From: Paenibacillus sp. SYP-B4298
GTDB taxonomy: Bacteria; Bacillota; Bacilli; Paenibacillales; Paenibacillaceae
DNA length: 64,000 nt
Direction of reading: 5' to 3'
NCBI RefSeq assembly: GCF_027627475.1
Contig: NZ_CP115484.1
Coordinates: 2,960,001 to 3,024,000, forward strand
Part shown: piece by piece, positions 6,842 to 15,936 of the stretch
Layout: every line of letters begins with the position of its first letter
Numbering within the stretch: position 1 is the first letter of the stretch
Notes under the pieces: model-generated
Told to the model about the DNA's origin: nothing
Database searches by the model: none
The model's input: only the letters and a program-made list of their open reading frames with translations
Translations under genes and position numbers: made by a program

Positions 6842-7210
6842 ATGTACTCCCATATTGATCCCAATACACCGCTGAAGCATTACTTCGACATCATCGAGCC
6901 ATGTCTGACGCTTGACATTAATGAATTACGACGAGTGGCTTATGCTGACGAATATAAGAAGACAATTTCCCTCATGATTGGTTCGCTGCGCAGAAAACGT
7001 TATGTTACGATTGGTCATGTGCTGAATGCAACCTGGGCTGAGCTCGGACAAGTCCGTAATTTCGGAATTAAATGCCAACTGCTGCTATTCAGCTATCTTG
7101 ACCGAATCGTGCACCACCCTGAATGTCTCATCCACCTCGAAGTTGTAGAACGTAACCGGAAAATAACCGCAATCAAGCGCAGACTTCGGGAAATGGGTAT
7201 GATTCAGTAG
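6842..7210 (+). CDS. Small protein with RNA-polymerase alpha-CTD-like helix-hairpin segment
   Basis: A 122-residue protein, read from an ATG at 6842 with GAGGTGA upstream. Residues ~55-85 (VTIGHVLNATWAELGQVRNF, then GIKCQLLLFSYLD) follow the pattern of the alpha C-terminal domain, where a T-x-x-x-L-L-x-x-T-x-x-E-L-x-x-x-R-N-F-G helix-hairpin-helix binds DNA. The N-terminal third is helical and acidic; the C-terminal 30 residues are basic (RNRKITAIKRRLREMG). It is divergent from the agr-like operon, across a 281-base gap. A DNA-binding role is inference. Confidence 0.6.
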   Translation: MYSHIDPNTPLKHYFDIIEPCLTLDINELRRVAYADEYKKTISLMIGSLRRKRYVTIGHVLNATWAELGQVRNFGIKCQLLLFSYLDRIVHHPECLIHLEVVERNRKITAIKRRLREMGMIQ

Positions 7211-7444
7211 CCGATTGCCGTTGTGCGCCCTCTGGTCATCCGCCCCTTTTCCTGGCCGCTCCATGATTCCCCACACCGACCTCTACTGTTCGGCATATCC
7301 TGAAGCAGCAGCGCATTGCCCGAGCTCCACTCCTTCCAGGGGCGTATTCAGCCCTTTCCTTCGCATGTGTCATAAAGGAGATTCCCGGGTAATATAATAC
7401 TATGCAGAACACCCGCGAGCACGAAGGCAGCGCAGAGGAAAGGG

Positions 7445-7585
7445 ATGCAGGAAGGAATGAACAACGAGATGAGAGAGAGCAACCAACCGCAACAGCAGCA
7501 GCAGAATACCGCCGGAAAGGACGAGACTCCGGTAACATTCCGCTCAGTCGATGACATATTGGAATACTATCAACAAAAACGATGA
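7445..7585 (+). CDS. Very small Gln-rich hypothetical protein
   Basis: A 46-residue protein. It starts at ATG 7445 behind GAGGAAAGG; a second in-frame ATG at 7457 also has an SD-like stretch. The middle is glutamine-rich (QPQQQQQN), and the C-terminus TFRSVDDILEYYQQKR looks like a short amphipathic helix. It ends directly before two hairpins, the second a good terminator. I recognise no family. Confidence 0.5.
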   Translation: MQEGMNNEMRESNQPQQQQQNTAGKDETPVTFRSVDDILEYYQQKR

Positions 7586-7610
7586 CGGGAGCCTGCTCCC
7601 GTCAAGGTTG

Positions 7611-7648
7611 GTACCCCCTACCTCTTGAGATGTGGGGGTACTTTTTTG
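7611..7648 (+). terminator. Rho-independent terminator
   Basis: GTACCCCC (7611-7618) pairs with GGGGGTAC (7634-7641), followed by TTTTTT. A smaller hairpin GACGGGAG/CTCCCGTC precedes it directly after the 46-residue gene. Confidence 0.85.
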
Positions 7649-7682
7649 TGTATTGTTCATGCCTGTCTGCTCCAGCAAAGCT

Positions 7683-8402
7683 TCACCTCTTGTCCTCCTG
7701 TGTATGTTGCTGCCTGTACATAATCGTCAGCATACGCCAGAAGTCATAGCTCCCGACAGGCGTATCATAATATGCCGCCAGCCCTTTCGCAGCCTCCTTC
7801 GCCCAGCTTGGCGCTTCCATCGCTTGCAGCTTCTCAAGTCGGCCCGCAGCCGCCTCCAATCGTTTGACCGCTTCCTCCAACTGTGTCAGACGCTCGTCCT
7901 GCTCCTGATCCTTCGCCATCTGCTCCTCCCCCTTCTCTGCCATGGTGTCATACTGCTCTAGGCTGTACTGCACAATCAATCTGACAAGCTTGCTTGCATA
8001 TGCCGAATCGGTAGCATAGCCTGCATCCTGCAGTGCTTGAGCCTGCTCCTTGGGTGTACGACCGCTTCTCACCTGGGCATACCGCGCATTCTGGAGTAGC
8101 AGATCCTGATCTTTATAGAATGCATAGACGCTGTCATAGGCCCGAAAAGCAGCAGTAATCTGTACATTCTGCCCGTTATAGACCTCCCATGTCCCTTGCC
8201 GCACGACTGCACCGCGCCAATACGCATTAGGCATGCCGCTTCCCACCTTGTATCCGCCCAGATTATAAGTTGCGGGAATGGAATTACCGCCAGTCTCCAA
8301 TATATTTTGTGCTAATCGGACAGATGGCAGCAGCGGCGACCCCTCGCGGCGCGCCTGAATCGCCTGCGGAGCCAGTTGTGCAATGAATTGCTCCCGTGTC
8401 AT
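7683..8402 (-). CDS. Glucosaminidase-domain (GH73) cell-wall hydrolase
   Basis: A 239-residue protein. Residues 1-140 form a mannosyl-glycoprotein endo-beta-N-acetylglucosaminidase (GH73) domain: an N-terminal REQFIAQLAPQA helix, SVRLAQNILETGGNS with the catalytic Glu, and later FRAYDSVYAFYKDQ and DAGYATDSAYASKLVRLIVQY. It would cleave GlcNAc-MurNAc bonds in peptidoglycan. Residues ~150-205 are a coiled coil (QDERLTQLEEAVKRLEAAAG). No signal peptide is visible from the ATG at 8402 (SD GGAGGAGGG), so it may be released with phage or spore lysis or by a non-Sec route. Confidence 0.8.
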   Translation of the reverse strand: MTREQFIAQLAPQAIQARREGSPLLPSVRLAQNILETGGNSIPATYNLGGYKVGSGMPNAYWRGAVVRQGTWEVYNGQNVQITAAFRAYDSVYAFYKDQDLLLQNARYAQVRSGRTPKEQAQALQDAGYATDSAYASKLVRLIVQYSLEQYDTMAEKGEEQMAKDQEQDERLTQLEEAVKRLEAAAGRLEKLQAMEAPSWAKEAAKGLAAYYDTPVGSYDFWRMLTIMYRQQHTQEDKR

Positions 8403-8725
8403 GAGCCTCTCCCTCCTCCAGGCTGCGGACGCGACTTGTCCGTGCTTGTATACCATATGCTGGCGGCAGCATTCAGAGGCGGCGCTAGACCCAGGACTTG
8501 CGTGGTTTTTGGTGCGGAATTCCTGAGGGAGGTCGTCTGCAAAAATGAGTCTTTGGCCCTCACTGCGCGAGCGCAACATTATTTTGCCAGTCTGCGTCTA
8601 CACTAATAACTGCAGAGCTCTTGATGCCTTATGCCGGTTTCTTGCTGGCATGCCCGGGGGGCACTTGGATATGCAGCCAGAGCATGCAGAATAATAACAA
8701 CATACATTTTCGAGGTGAGAGACAA
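8403..8725. other. Gene-free divergent intergenic region
   Basis: 323 bases between the diverging GH73 and SLH genes. It must hold promoters for both. I found no convincing -35/-10 pair, repeat or hairpin, and the open stretches here are extensions of the flanking frames without SD sequences. Confidence 0.5.
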
Positions 8726-9691
8726 ATGAAGAAACGTATCCTAATGCTTATGCTGATGTCACTGGTCGCACTGGTCGGGGTTAGCCAATCCGCATGGGCC
8801 TTCAAGGACACTCAGAACCACGACTTCAAGAACGAGATTGAGGGGTTGAAGCAGCGCGGTATTATTAGCGGTGACAAGCACAACCAGTTCAAGCCAGGAG
8901 CGAAGCTGACCAATGCAGAAGCAGTCGTACTTATCGTCAAGGCGTTCGATCTGAACATTAACAACCTGCGTTTTATTAAAGAACCCAAGGTCAGCGATTA
9001 TTATACCAAAGCCAAGGATAACACCTGGTATTCACAGGCCTTCATTATCGCGCAGTATAATCAGTTGGAGCTTCCCCAGGATATTGATCCGTCAGCACGT
9101 ATTACACGGGAACAGTTCGCCCATTACTTATTTAACGGAATACAGCGGACGGGTGAGTACGTCTGGATCGAACCCTATATTCTAATGGATGACGCGAAGA
9201 AAGTTACAGACACCTATATGAATAGCGTCCAGAAGCTGCTCATTATGAATATTGCCAAGCTGGACAACAAGCAACGCTTCCAGCCACAACAGTCTATTTC
9301 TAGAGGTGAAGCAGCAGCCTGGATCTACCGCGCAATCCAATTTGTCGAGTCCCAATCCAGTCAGCAGCCTCAGCAGCCGTCCTACGGTCTTGAACTACAG
9401 CATACAGTCAGCAAAGTGAACGACGATGTGAACAAAGTGACGATTACAGCTACGGTCGGACATCCAGGCTATGGATTGCGTGTCTCATCCATTGATTTTG
9501 CAGGCAAGGAAGCAACCATCACCGTCCAGGTAGTCGAGCCTGATCCAGATAAGATGTATCCTCAAGTCATTACGGATGCTTCAGTATCCACCTATATCGA
9601 TAGCCAATATACGAGCATCAAGCTGGTAGAAGCCGCCACCTCCAGCCCGCATGTGCCCGTAATCTCCAAGGGAAAATACCATGCTGGCTAA
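8726..9691 (+). CDS. SLH-domain exported protein with PrcB-like C-terminus
   Basis: A 321-residue secreted protein. The signal peptide (MKKRILMLMLMSLVALVG...) is cleaved near QSAWA. Residues ~25-220 contain S-layer homology repeats (FKDTQNHDFKNEIEGLKQRG, ITREQFAHYLFNGI, QSISRGEAAAWIYRAI), which anchor proteins to pyruvylated wall polymer. The C-terminal ~90 residues resemble the PrcB_C domain of protease complex subunits: HPGYGLRVSSI, then VVEPDPDKMYPQVITDA. The ATG at 8726 has CGAGGTGAGAG upstream. Likely a surface-anchored regulator or partner of a protease (inference). Confidence 0.85.
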   Translation: MKKRILMLMLMSLVALVGVSQSAWAFKDTQNHDFKNEIEGLKQRGIISGDKHNQFKPGAKLTNAEAVVLIVKAFDLNINNLRFIKEPKVSDYYTKAKDNTWYSQAFIIAQYNQLELPQDIDPSARITREQFAHYLFNGIQRTGEYVWIEPYILMDDAKKVTDTYMNSVQKLLIMNIAKLDNKQRFQPQQSISRGEAAAWIYRAIQFVESQSSQQPQQPSYGLELQHTVSKVNDDVNKVTITATVGHPGYGLRVSSIDFAGKEATITVQVVEPDPDKMYPQVITDASVSTYIDSQYTSIKLVEAATSSPHVPVISKGKYHAG

Positions 9692-9713
9692 AGACGCACA
9701 CGATAGCCGTACC

Positions 9714-9741
9714 GAGCGATCCTCTATGGATCGCTTTTTTT
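9714..9741 (+). terminator. Rho-independent terminator of the SLH gene
   Basis: AGCGATCC, loop TCTAT, GGATCGCT and a run of T. Confidence 0.9.
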
Positions 9742-9821
9742 GCTCAGATATGAAACCACTCGGTATATTGGCGCGTACTAATACATAACTACCATATGAA
9801 CCATAAGGAGGAACATCTACC

Positions 9822-10493
9822 ATGTCTATATTTAAACGACTGCGTGATTTAACCCTATCCAATGTGTATGCTCTGATCGAGAAGGCCGAGGACCCGGTCA
9901 AGCTGACAGATCAATATATTCGCGACATGCAAGAAGATCTGGAGGATGCTGAGAAGGCCGTAGCTTCCCAGATTGCACTGGAGAAGAAATTCAAGCTGCT
10001 GTATGAGGATCAAGCGGCACTTGTGGAGAAGCGCAATGAGCAAGCTCATCTGGCTGCACAAGCGCAGAACATCGATCTTGCCCGCCGCGCGCTGGAGGAG
10101 AAGAAGGCTGCCGAGCAGAAGATGAATGAATATAAGGCCAGCTTCGACCAGAACAAGGCCTCTGCTGATCAGCTCCGCGCCAAGCTTGAGGAGATGCGCA
10201 AGCAACTGCAGGAGATGAGGAATAAGCGTGATACGCTTGTTGCACGCTATAATGCCGCCAAGGCTCAACAGGAGATCAACAAGGCGGTGTCCGGCTTCAA
10301 CGCCGATTCGGCCGCGTCGGGCTTAAAGCGTATGGAGGAGAAGATGCTCCAGATGGAGGCTCAGGCGGAGGCCGGCAATGTCATGAACACCAGGGAGCGC
10401 TCGCTGGACGAAGAGTTTGCCGCGCTGGGCAAGGATAAGGCGGTGGAGGATGAATTGGCAGCCTTGATGAAGCAATACGAGAAGAACGTATAG
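9822..10493 (+). CDS. pspA: PspA/IM30 family membrane-stress protein
   Basis: A 223-residue, almost wholly coiled-coil protein of the PspA/IM30/LiaH family. It starts with the conserved MSIFKRLRDLTLSNVYALIE amphipathic helix that binds stressed membranes. It continues with the family pattern EDPVKLTDQYIRDMQEDLED and long charged helices (LARRALEEKKAAEQKMNEYK) that oligomerise into rings or rods. It protects membrane integrity under envelope stress; in Bacillus the LiaH paralogue is induced by cell-wall antibiotics. AAGGAGG lies upstream of the ATG. It is monocistronic here, with its own terminator and no adjacent liaIGFSR genes. Confidence 0.92.
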   Translation: MSIFKRLRDLTLSNVYALIEKAEDPVKLTDQYIRDMQEDLEDAEKAVASQIALEKKFKLLYEDQAALVEKRNEQAHLAAQAQNIDLARRALEEKKAAEQKMNEYKASFDQNKASADQLRAKLEEMRKQLQEMRNKRDTLVARYNAAKAQQEINKAVSGFNADSAASGLKRMEEKMLQMEAQAEAGNVMNTRERSLDEEFAALGKDKAVEDELAALMKQYEKNV

Positions 10494-10539
10494 TCTTGCA
10501 TCCCTTGAGTCTCGATTGTGACAATCGTGTAATAAAATT

Positions 10540-10585
10540 AAAGCGTCGGCAGGCAGCCCATGGAGGCTGCTCGCCGGCGCTTTTG
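10540..10585 (+). terminator. Rho-independent terminator of pspA
   Basis: AAGCGTCGGC (10541-10550), an inner stem GGCAGCC/GGCTGC, then GCCGGCGCTTTT. Confidence 0.88.
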
Positions 10586-10634
10586 TCTTGTGCGTCGTTC
10601 TATGTACGGGGAGGTTTGAGGAAATTCCCTACAA

Positions 10635-11093
10635 CTACAGATGCAGATCCTGAGATAGTCGAATCATATCCCTGCACTGTATTCCGTTCTCATGGATTTC
10701 TTCGGAGTAATGTCTAAGGAAGAAATCCACATCGACGCCAACTATTCTAAAGCCGCATTTTTGGTACAGGGCTAACTGTCCTACGCTCGAGTTTCCTGTC
10801 CCTATTTCAATCGTTTTGTAGCCTTTCGATCTAGCGGCCTCAATGGCATGTAGAACTAGTTTTTTTCCTATGCCCTTGCCGTGCATGCTCTCTGTTACCG
10901 CGACGTTAACCAGTTCTACCGTCTCAGGTCTTGTAGGCAAAAGCACATAAACCCCAACGATTTCATTGTCCATCTCGGATACGTAACATTCTCCTCTAGT
11001 TAAGTAATCCTGAACTAGCTCTTGAGAGGGATCAGCCAACAGCAACAGATGCATAGGGCAGGTCTCTTCACCATTTAATTTTCTAATCTTCAT
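10635..11093 (-). CDS. GNAT-family N-acetyltransferase
   Basis: A 152-residue acetyltransferase. The acetyl-CoA pyrophosphate-binding motif is present (MHGKGIGKKLVLHAIEAARS, about residues 72-91), preceded by the VELVNVAVTE strand and followed by YKTIEIGTGNSSVGQLALYQ and KCGFRIVGVD, a classic GNAT C-terminal half. The substrate cannot be predicted. The ATG at 11093 has GGAGGAGACGG upstream; a longer in-frame start has no SD. It is close to ung on the same strand but 93 bases apart. Confidence 0.9.
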   Translation of the reverse strand: MKIRKLNGEETCPMHLLLLADPSQELVQDYLTRGECYVSEMDNEIVGVYVLLPTRPETVELVNVAVTESMHGKGIGKKLVLHAIEAARSKGYKTIEIGTGNSSVGQLALYQKCGFRIVGVDVDFFLRHYSEEIHENGIQCRDMIRLSQDLHL

Positions 11094-11186
11094 AACCGTC
11101 TCCTCCATTGCATAATGTGACATCAGAATAACTGTTCACTTCGGTCTCTGACTGCATGGACGCAAACTCACGATGGTAAGTCGACA

Positions 11187-11858
11187 CTAGTCAATCTGCC
11201 ATTCTATAGGCTGACCGCCGATCGACTGCAAGAATTCATTCGTCCGCGAGAACGGGCGGCTGCCAAAAAATCCACGGTGCGCAGCGAATGGACTCGGATG
11301 CGCTGAAGCGATCACGCAATGTCGATTGCGGTCGATATAGGCTGCCTTATCCTGGGCATGCTTGCCCCATAGGATGAACACCAGCGGGCGTTCCCGCTGA
11401 TTCAGCAGCTCGATGATCCGGTCAGTGAACCGCTCCCACCCTTTTCCCTGATGGGAATTCGCATTGCCTGCCTGAACGGTCAGCACGCTGTTGAGCATCA
11501 GGACGCCCTGCTCGGCCCATTTGACCAATGATCCATGATCGGGAATCGGACAGCCGAGATCGTTATGCAATTCCTTGTATATATTTTGCAGTGATGGCGG
11601 GATGCGTACTCCCTTCTGCACCGAGAAGCTGAGCCCATGCGCCTGCCCTGGGCCGTGGTAGGGGTCTTGCCCGATAATAACCACCTTCGTATTCTCATAG
11701 GAAGTATGATGCAGTGCATTAAATATATCATGCATGTCCGGGTAAACCTTCTTGGTCTTGTACTCCTGCGCCAGATAGCGGCGAAGCTCCTGGTAATACT
11801 CCTGCTCCAGCTCGGACTGCAGCCAATCCGCCCAGTCGTTTCTGAAGATGATTGCCAT
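11187..11858 (-). CDS. ung: Uracil-DNA glycosylase (family 1)
   Basis: A 223-residue base-excision repair enzyme that removes uracil from DNA. All family-1 motifs are present: [18 protein letters not shown] (catalytic Asp and water-activating loop, about residues 63-80), LLNSVLTV (uracil-binding), and [14 protein letters not shown] (minor-groove-reading loop). Length is normal for the family. The start is ATG 11858 with GGGAGG upstream. Confidence 0.97.
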   Translation of the reverse strand: MAIIFRNDWADWLQSELEQEYYQELRRYLAQEYKTKKVYPDMHDIFNALHHTSYENTKVVIIGQDPYHGPGQAHGLSFSVQKGVRIPPSLQNIYKELHNDLGCPIPDHGSLVKWAEQGVLMLNSVLTVQAGNANSHQGKGWERFTDRIIELLNQRERPLVFILWGKHAQDKAAYIDRNRHCVIASAHPSPFAAHRGFFGSRPFSRTNEFLQSIGGQPIEWQID

Positions 11859-12013
11859 ACAAAAAACGCCTCCCAACAAGTGTAAGCCGCTGACGCCGTC
11901 TGAGCACGGCATCCTCTCGTTCATGTCGATATATAAGCTCGTCCTAGCTACATAGCGCTTATATAGTCATAACGGTGCCGAATCGGTCTTTGGCAGCCTG
12001 TCTGCTATAGTGA

Positions 12014-12030
12014 GTGATGACGATTATCAC
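12014..12030. promoter_or_regulatory. Fur/PerR-like inverted repeat
   Basis: TGATGACGATTATCA (12015-12029) matches the 7-1-7 Fur-family consensus TGATAATnATTATCA at 12 of 14 fixed positions, and the outer bases extend the symmetry (GTGAT...ATCAC). It sits between ung and the small zinc-cluster gene. Which gene it would control, and whether Fur, PerR or Zur binds, cannot be told. Confidence 0.4.
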
Positions 12031-12111
12031 TGCCCAAAATAATGAAAAATAGCAGAACTAGTTTAATTATAAATGATGACGCTTTAGGCAACAATAAAGC
12101 TAGAGGACTTA

Positions 12112-12140
12112 TTGACACATAAGCTGAAAAAAGTTATGCT
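12112..12140 (+). promoter_or_regulatory. Sigma-A promoter of the zinc-cluster gene
   Basis: TTGACA (12112-12117), a 17-base spacer and TATGCT (12135-12140), 41 bases before the start codon. Confidence 0.75.
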
Positions 12141-12181
12141 TACTAAGCAATTTGTTAATCCAATGGAATAGGTGGGACAAC

Positions 12182-12442
12182 ATGGCCTTTAAACCGGTTA
12201 TTAAAGAAATCGTCGCTTCGGATCGCAATGAAGAAAATGGCTTGCATCAATTCGTCGTCACCCTGACGAACCAGGCGAAATGCCGCTTGTTTTTCAGCAA
12301 AAATCCGGAATGGAAAATTATCGGCGTGAACCGTCTGCTTAATATGCCTTGCCCGATTTGCCGTAAGGACTATTATTGCAATTGCATGAGCAATTACGCC
12401 GCAGACTTTGAACAGCAGATTTTGGAGCAGAAGCACCTCTAA
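12182..12442 (+). CDS. Small CPxC/YYCxC cysteine-cluster protein
   Basis: An 86-residue cytosolic protein. The N-terminal half is a beta-rich segment (FKPVIKEIVASDRNEENGLH, then FVVTLTNQAKCRLFFSK). The C-terminal half carries a four-cysteine cluster, CPICRKDYYCNC, which should bind zinc. I do not recognise a named family. AGGTGGG precedes the ATG at 12182. It has its own promoter and terminator and lies 150 bases from a Fur-like repeat, which fits a metal-related role but does not prove it. Confidence 0.75.
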   Translation: MAFKPVIKEIVASDRNEENGLHQFVVTLTNQAKCRLFFSKNPEWKIIGVNRLLNMPCPICRKDYYCNCMSNYAADFEQQILEQKHL

Positions 12443-12452
12443 CGATAAAAAT

Positions 12453-12478
12453 GGAGGCCGCCCTGGCTTCTTTTTTTA
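12453..12478 (+). terminator. Rho-independent terminator
   Basis: GGAGGCC, loop, GGCTTC followed by TTTTTTT; a short stem but a good U-tract, directly after the small cysteine-cluster gene. Confidence 0.65.
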
Positions 12479-12659
12479 TTTTTAGGGCTCTTTTTGCATT
12501 GGCAAGCTGTCCCTACATACGAAAGAACGCCCTGCCTGCATAGGACGTTCTCACAGTCGACTACATGGTTGCACCCCACCCCATCGCACTTGCGATAAGG
12601 CTCCTTACTTAAACAACGCGAAACATTCACGCTGATCTATGTAGCCTGACTTCCAATAC

Positions 12660-14414
12660 CTATACCTTCACCTTGCCCACTGCCTCCGTCATCTCCCTCG
12701 TCTGTTGCTGCAATCGTTCGGACAGCTCTGCGATCTTGCGGAACATCCCCGACTGCTCTCCCGTCAGTCGGTAGATCTCATCCGATCGGTCAGAGACCTC
12801 AGCGGAGATACCCGAGATGGTCTGTACCGCCGATTCCGTCTCCTCAGCACCCGCTGTTATCTCCTCTGCGGCAGCCGATACTTCCTGAATACTGCCAGTT
12901 ACGAGCTGGAAGGCATCGAGCACATGCGTGAACGTGGCTTCTGCTTCCCTTGTGAGTTCAACTCCTTCACCCACCTCTAGAACGGCCGTCCTCATCTGAA
13001 CACCGATCTGCGCAGCTTCCTGCTCGATACCGAGCAGCAGACTGGACATCGCTTGCACAGAAGCTGCTGAAGCCTCCGCGAGCTTGCGCACCTCTGCCGC
13101 GACCACTGCAAAGCCTCTTCCATGCTCACCGGCCTGAGCCGCCTCGATCGAGGCATTCAGTGCCAGCAGCTTCGTCTGTGCTGCAAAATCTCTTACCGTA
13201 TCCAGCACCCCGCCAATTTCCGATGAATAGCCATTCAATATCTGTACCCTTGTCGACACCTCCGCTGCTGAAGATGAGATGCTGCTGATCTGCTCCTTCA
13301 TCCTTGTCATGCTCTGCTGCCCGCTCTGCGCCTTCGACAGCGCCTCAGCCGCCGCATCCGAAACAGCCGTCGACGATTCGGAGATGTCTGCGATCCCCTT
13401 GGCAATCTCCTCGATTGCTTTGGCACTGTCCCCCGCGCCTTGCTTTTGAGCGTGTGCGCCTTGCCGAATCTGCTCTACCGAGGTGTCTACGATGCTGTTC
13501 ATATCCATCAACGCAGCGGCATCACGGCGGAACTGCTCTGTCGACTCCGTCAACACCACTGTTGTGGACGCAACGCCAGCGACCATGTCGCTGACTATTT
13601 TATTCAGATTGTCCGACATATGCAGCATCGCAGCATACGTGCTTCCAATCTCGTCCTCGCCTCGCAATGGGTACGCTCTCAATATCCGTCCCGCCTCAGC
13701 CAGTTCACCGCCAGCCATCTTATTAACGCTCGCCTTGAGCGGATAGAGCGGGCGAAGTCCTCGCACGATAACCCATAATACCGCCGCAATGCCGAGGATA
13801 GTTATCCCCGCCAACAGGACGTATAGCGGCGCACTCGCACGCAGCAGGTCGGCCTCGATCTGCCCGATCACTTGAACAGATGCATCGATGCCGATCACGC
13901 CGACCAAGGCTCCGCCGCTATCCATGATGGGAGCATAGGAGGACATATACTGTCCGTATTCCTGATTATCAATAATACTTGAGCTTGCGCTCCTCCCCTG
14001 CAGTAATTCCTTGACCGCCTCCGGCGGAATGTCGGTGACCTCATCTATGTCCGAGGCCTTGTCCGGGTCCTTCATGCCATCTACAACAATAAGCGGTCTA
14101 TCCTGATCGTCGATTCGCACAAAATACACATACATCGCACCGATGCGTTCACGAAACTCATCCAGCTCATCCCTGATTGCGGTAAAGCGCGCATCCTTCT
14201 TCGGCTGCCGGGCGAATTCAGCATAGACTGTCGTATCCAGACGCTTCACATAGCTCTCTGCGATCCGAATATTATAGCTTGCGATGGCCTCCTGAGCGGC
14301 CTGTTTCATATTGGATAGCTGCAGCAGCAGACCGATTGCCGCGATTACCACCATCGCTAATGTAACGGTCGCCGCAATTCGCATCACCAAGCGCTTTCTG
14401 AAAAAACCAATCAT
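12660..14414 (-). CDS. Methyl-accepting chemotaxis protein
   Basis: A 584-residue transmembrane chemoreceptor. Membrane segment 1 is at residues ~11-29. A periplasm-side Cache-type sensor occupies ~30-190 (includes [19 protein letters not shown] and [12 protein letters not shown]). Segment 2 is at ~196-216, followed by HAMP (~217-275). The cytoplasmic signalling hairpin has the conserved tip [19 protein letters not shown] and [18 protein letters not shown]. It would signal through CheA/CheW. There is no CheR-tethering pentapeptide at the C-terminus. The ATG at 14414 has GAAGAGG upstream. No other chemotaxis genes are nearby, so the ligand is unknown. Confidence 0.94.
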   Translation of the reverse strand: MIGFFRKRLVMRIAATVTLAMVVIAAIGLLLQLSNMKQAAQEAIASYNIRIAESYVKRLDTTVYAEFARQPKKDARFTAIRDELDEFRERIGAMYVYFVRIDDQDRPLIVVDGMKDPDKASDIDEVTDIPPEAVKELLQGRSASSSIIDNQEYGQYMSSYAPIMDSGGALVGVIGIDASVQVIGQIEADLLRASAPLYVLLAGITILGIAAVLWVIVRGLRPLYPLKASVNKMAGGELAEAGRILRAYPLRGEDEIGSTYAAMLHMSDNLNKIVSDMVAGVASTTVVLTESTEQFRRDAAALMDMNSIVDTSVEQIRQGAHAQKQGAGDSAKAIEEIAKGIADISESSTAVSDAAAEALSKAQSGQQSMTRMKEQISSISSSAAEVSTRVQILNGYSSEIGGVLDTVRDFAAQTKLLALNASIEAAQAGEHGRGFAVVAAEVRKLAEASAASVQAMSSLLLGIEQEAAQIGVQMRTAVLEVGEGVELTREAEATFTHVLDAFQLVTGSIQEVSAAAEEITAGAEETESAVQTISGISAEVSDRSDEIYRLTGEQSGMFRKIAELSERLQQQTREMTEAVGKVKV

Positions 14415-14613
14415 CTAAGGACCTCTTCCTCTCGCATCAGCCAAGGTGCACCGACATTTCTATCACTTTATCTGCAACCGGAGCTCTGCATGATTCAATT
14501 ACGAAAATAGTAATTGAAATTGTCGGATTTTGCAATATATTATTATATTCGCCGCATTTGAATACCATATTCGCTTCTCAAATCCTCTGGGGTAATGAAC
14601 CGAATATACATTA

Positions 14614-15936
14614 TTAACTCAACACCTCTTCCGTATGAAGCGCACCTGATTCCTCGCAATTCAATTGTAGTATCGATTCCAATATTTCTTGTGAGCGCAT
14701 AGCCAGAACGCTAAGTAAAGAATCAGAGATGCCGTGGGTAAGCTGGGACATCCCCTGAACATAGATTCTAGGATTAAAGGATGAGGTCATTTGCAATCTG
14801 TAATCACGGCTGATAGAGAACATATCATTAGATCTATTGATGTATGAAGCAATAGGATCGAGAAATGCTGGAAGTTTAGTCCGTTCATAGCCGGTGGCCA
14901 GCACGATTACATCAAGTTCTAATTCGGAGACCTCACCTGTCATTACATGACTGAGCCCCAGCTTATACCTGTTATTGACTTCCTCCATCTCATCTACTTC
15001 GCTATAGTTATGTATGTGAATTCTTTCCTCACCGCACACTCGACTGGCGTAAAGTTTCTCATACAAACTTTCCAGCAAATCCATTTCTACCGCTGCATAG
15101 TTCGTCTGCCAGTAATCGCGGAGCAATAGTCTGCGTTTGTTGTCATTTTGCATGTTATACATAAAATCCGTCGCGGAAGGAAAAAACACTTCGTTTACAA
15201 ATGGACTATTATCTGCTGGCTTGTATGCCGATTTACGAAAAATCGAATGAACCTGAGCCAAAGGGTAGTTCTCACTTAGGTAATGAATAATTTCGACTGC
15301 ACTTTGTCCTGAACCAACCACACCGAATCGCAGATGGGCTTGTTTGTCTGAGCAGTGTGTCTTGAGGCCCGTTAAAAATTCAGAGGAATGAAACAACCTG
15401 CCACCTCGAAACTTGCGGAATACATCGGGAACAGCGGGTATTCCACCAACTGCAACAACCAAACGATCCGCCAATCTTCGGAACCGCTCTCCATTCGCAC
15501 TTGTCCCTGTTACTTCAACCTGTTCAACAATCCCGTCTAGGCCCCTTATCGGGGAAACGCTTTCAACGGTGCTCGACATCTGAAACAGATGGGCTGGCAA
15601 GTTTTGGTGAACCCAATTTAAATAGTCCATAAACTCTCGGCGGCTAGCGTTGAATGTACCCCTGTTAATAAAATAATCAAGTCTTCCCTGGCTTTTTAGA
15701 TAATTAATAAAAGTAAAGAAGCTTGTCGGATTTCGCAGAGTAACCAAATCTTTCAAAAAAGAAATTTGAAGTCTCGAGCCTTCTAACAGCATGTCGGAAT
15801 GCCATCGAACGGCATCATTTTTCTCAATAAAAATCCATTCATCACTTTCGCGCTCATGCTGAGATTCTGTTAATGCTATTGCTAAAGCCAAGTTAGAAGG
15901 CCCCAGTCCAATACATACGATCCGCTTCTGATCCAA
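14614..15936 (-). CDS. SidA/IucD/PvdA-family lysine or ornithine N-monooxygenase
   Basis: A 440-residue flavin monooxygenase that hydroxylates the side-chain amine of lysine or ornithine, the first step of hydroxamate siderophore synthesis. The FAD site is at the N-terminus (CIGLGPSNLALAIAL), and the family motif WHSDMLLEGSRLQISFLKDL with TLRNPTSFFTFINYL follows. An NADPH site GVVGSGQSAVEI lies near residue 205, and the C-terminal ATGY motif (LATGYERT) is present. It begins at TTG 15936 with GGGGG seven bases upstream. No siderophore synthetase, transporter or clear Fur box is adjacent, so it is an orphan here. Confidence 0.9.
   Translation of the reverse strand: MDQKRIVCIGLGPSNLALAIALTESQHERESDEWIFIEKNDAVRWHSDMLLEGSRLQISFLKDLVTLRNPTSFFTFINYLKSQGRLDYFINRGTFNASRREFMDYLNWVHQNLPAHLFQMSSTVESVSPIRGLDGIVEQVEVTGTSANGERFRRLADRLVVAVGGIPAVPDVFRKFRGGRLFHSSEFLTGLKTHCSDKQAHLRFGVVGSGQSAVEIIHYLSENYPLAQVHSIFRKSAYKPADNSPFVNEVFFPSATDFMYNMQNDNKRRLLLRDYWQTNYAAVEMDLLESLYEKLYASRVCGEERIHIHNYSEVDEMEEVNNRYKLGLSHVMTGEVSELELDVIVLATGYERTKLPAFLDPIASYINRSNDMFSISRDYRLQMTSSFNPRIYVQGMSQLTHGISDSLLSVLAMRSQEILESILQLNCEESGALHTEEVLS

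Noticed and set aside
12439-12630. 63-codon Cys-rich minus-strand frame
   Set aside because: No SD; it reads through the terminator of the zinc-cluster gene, and the cysteines are probably chance.
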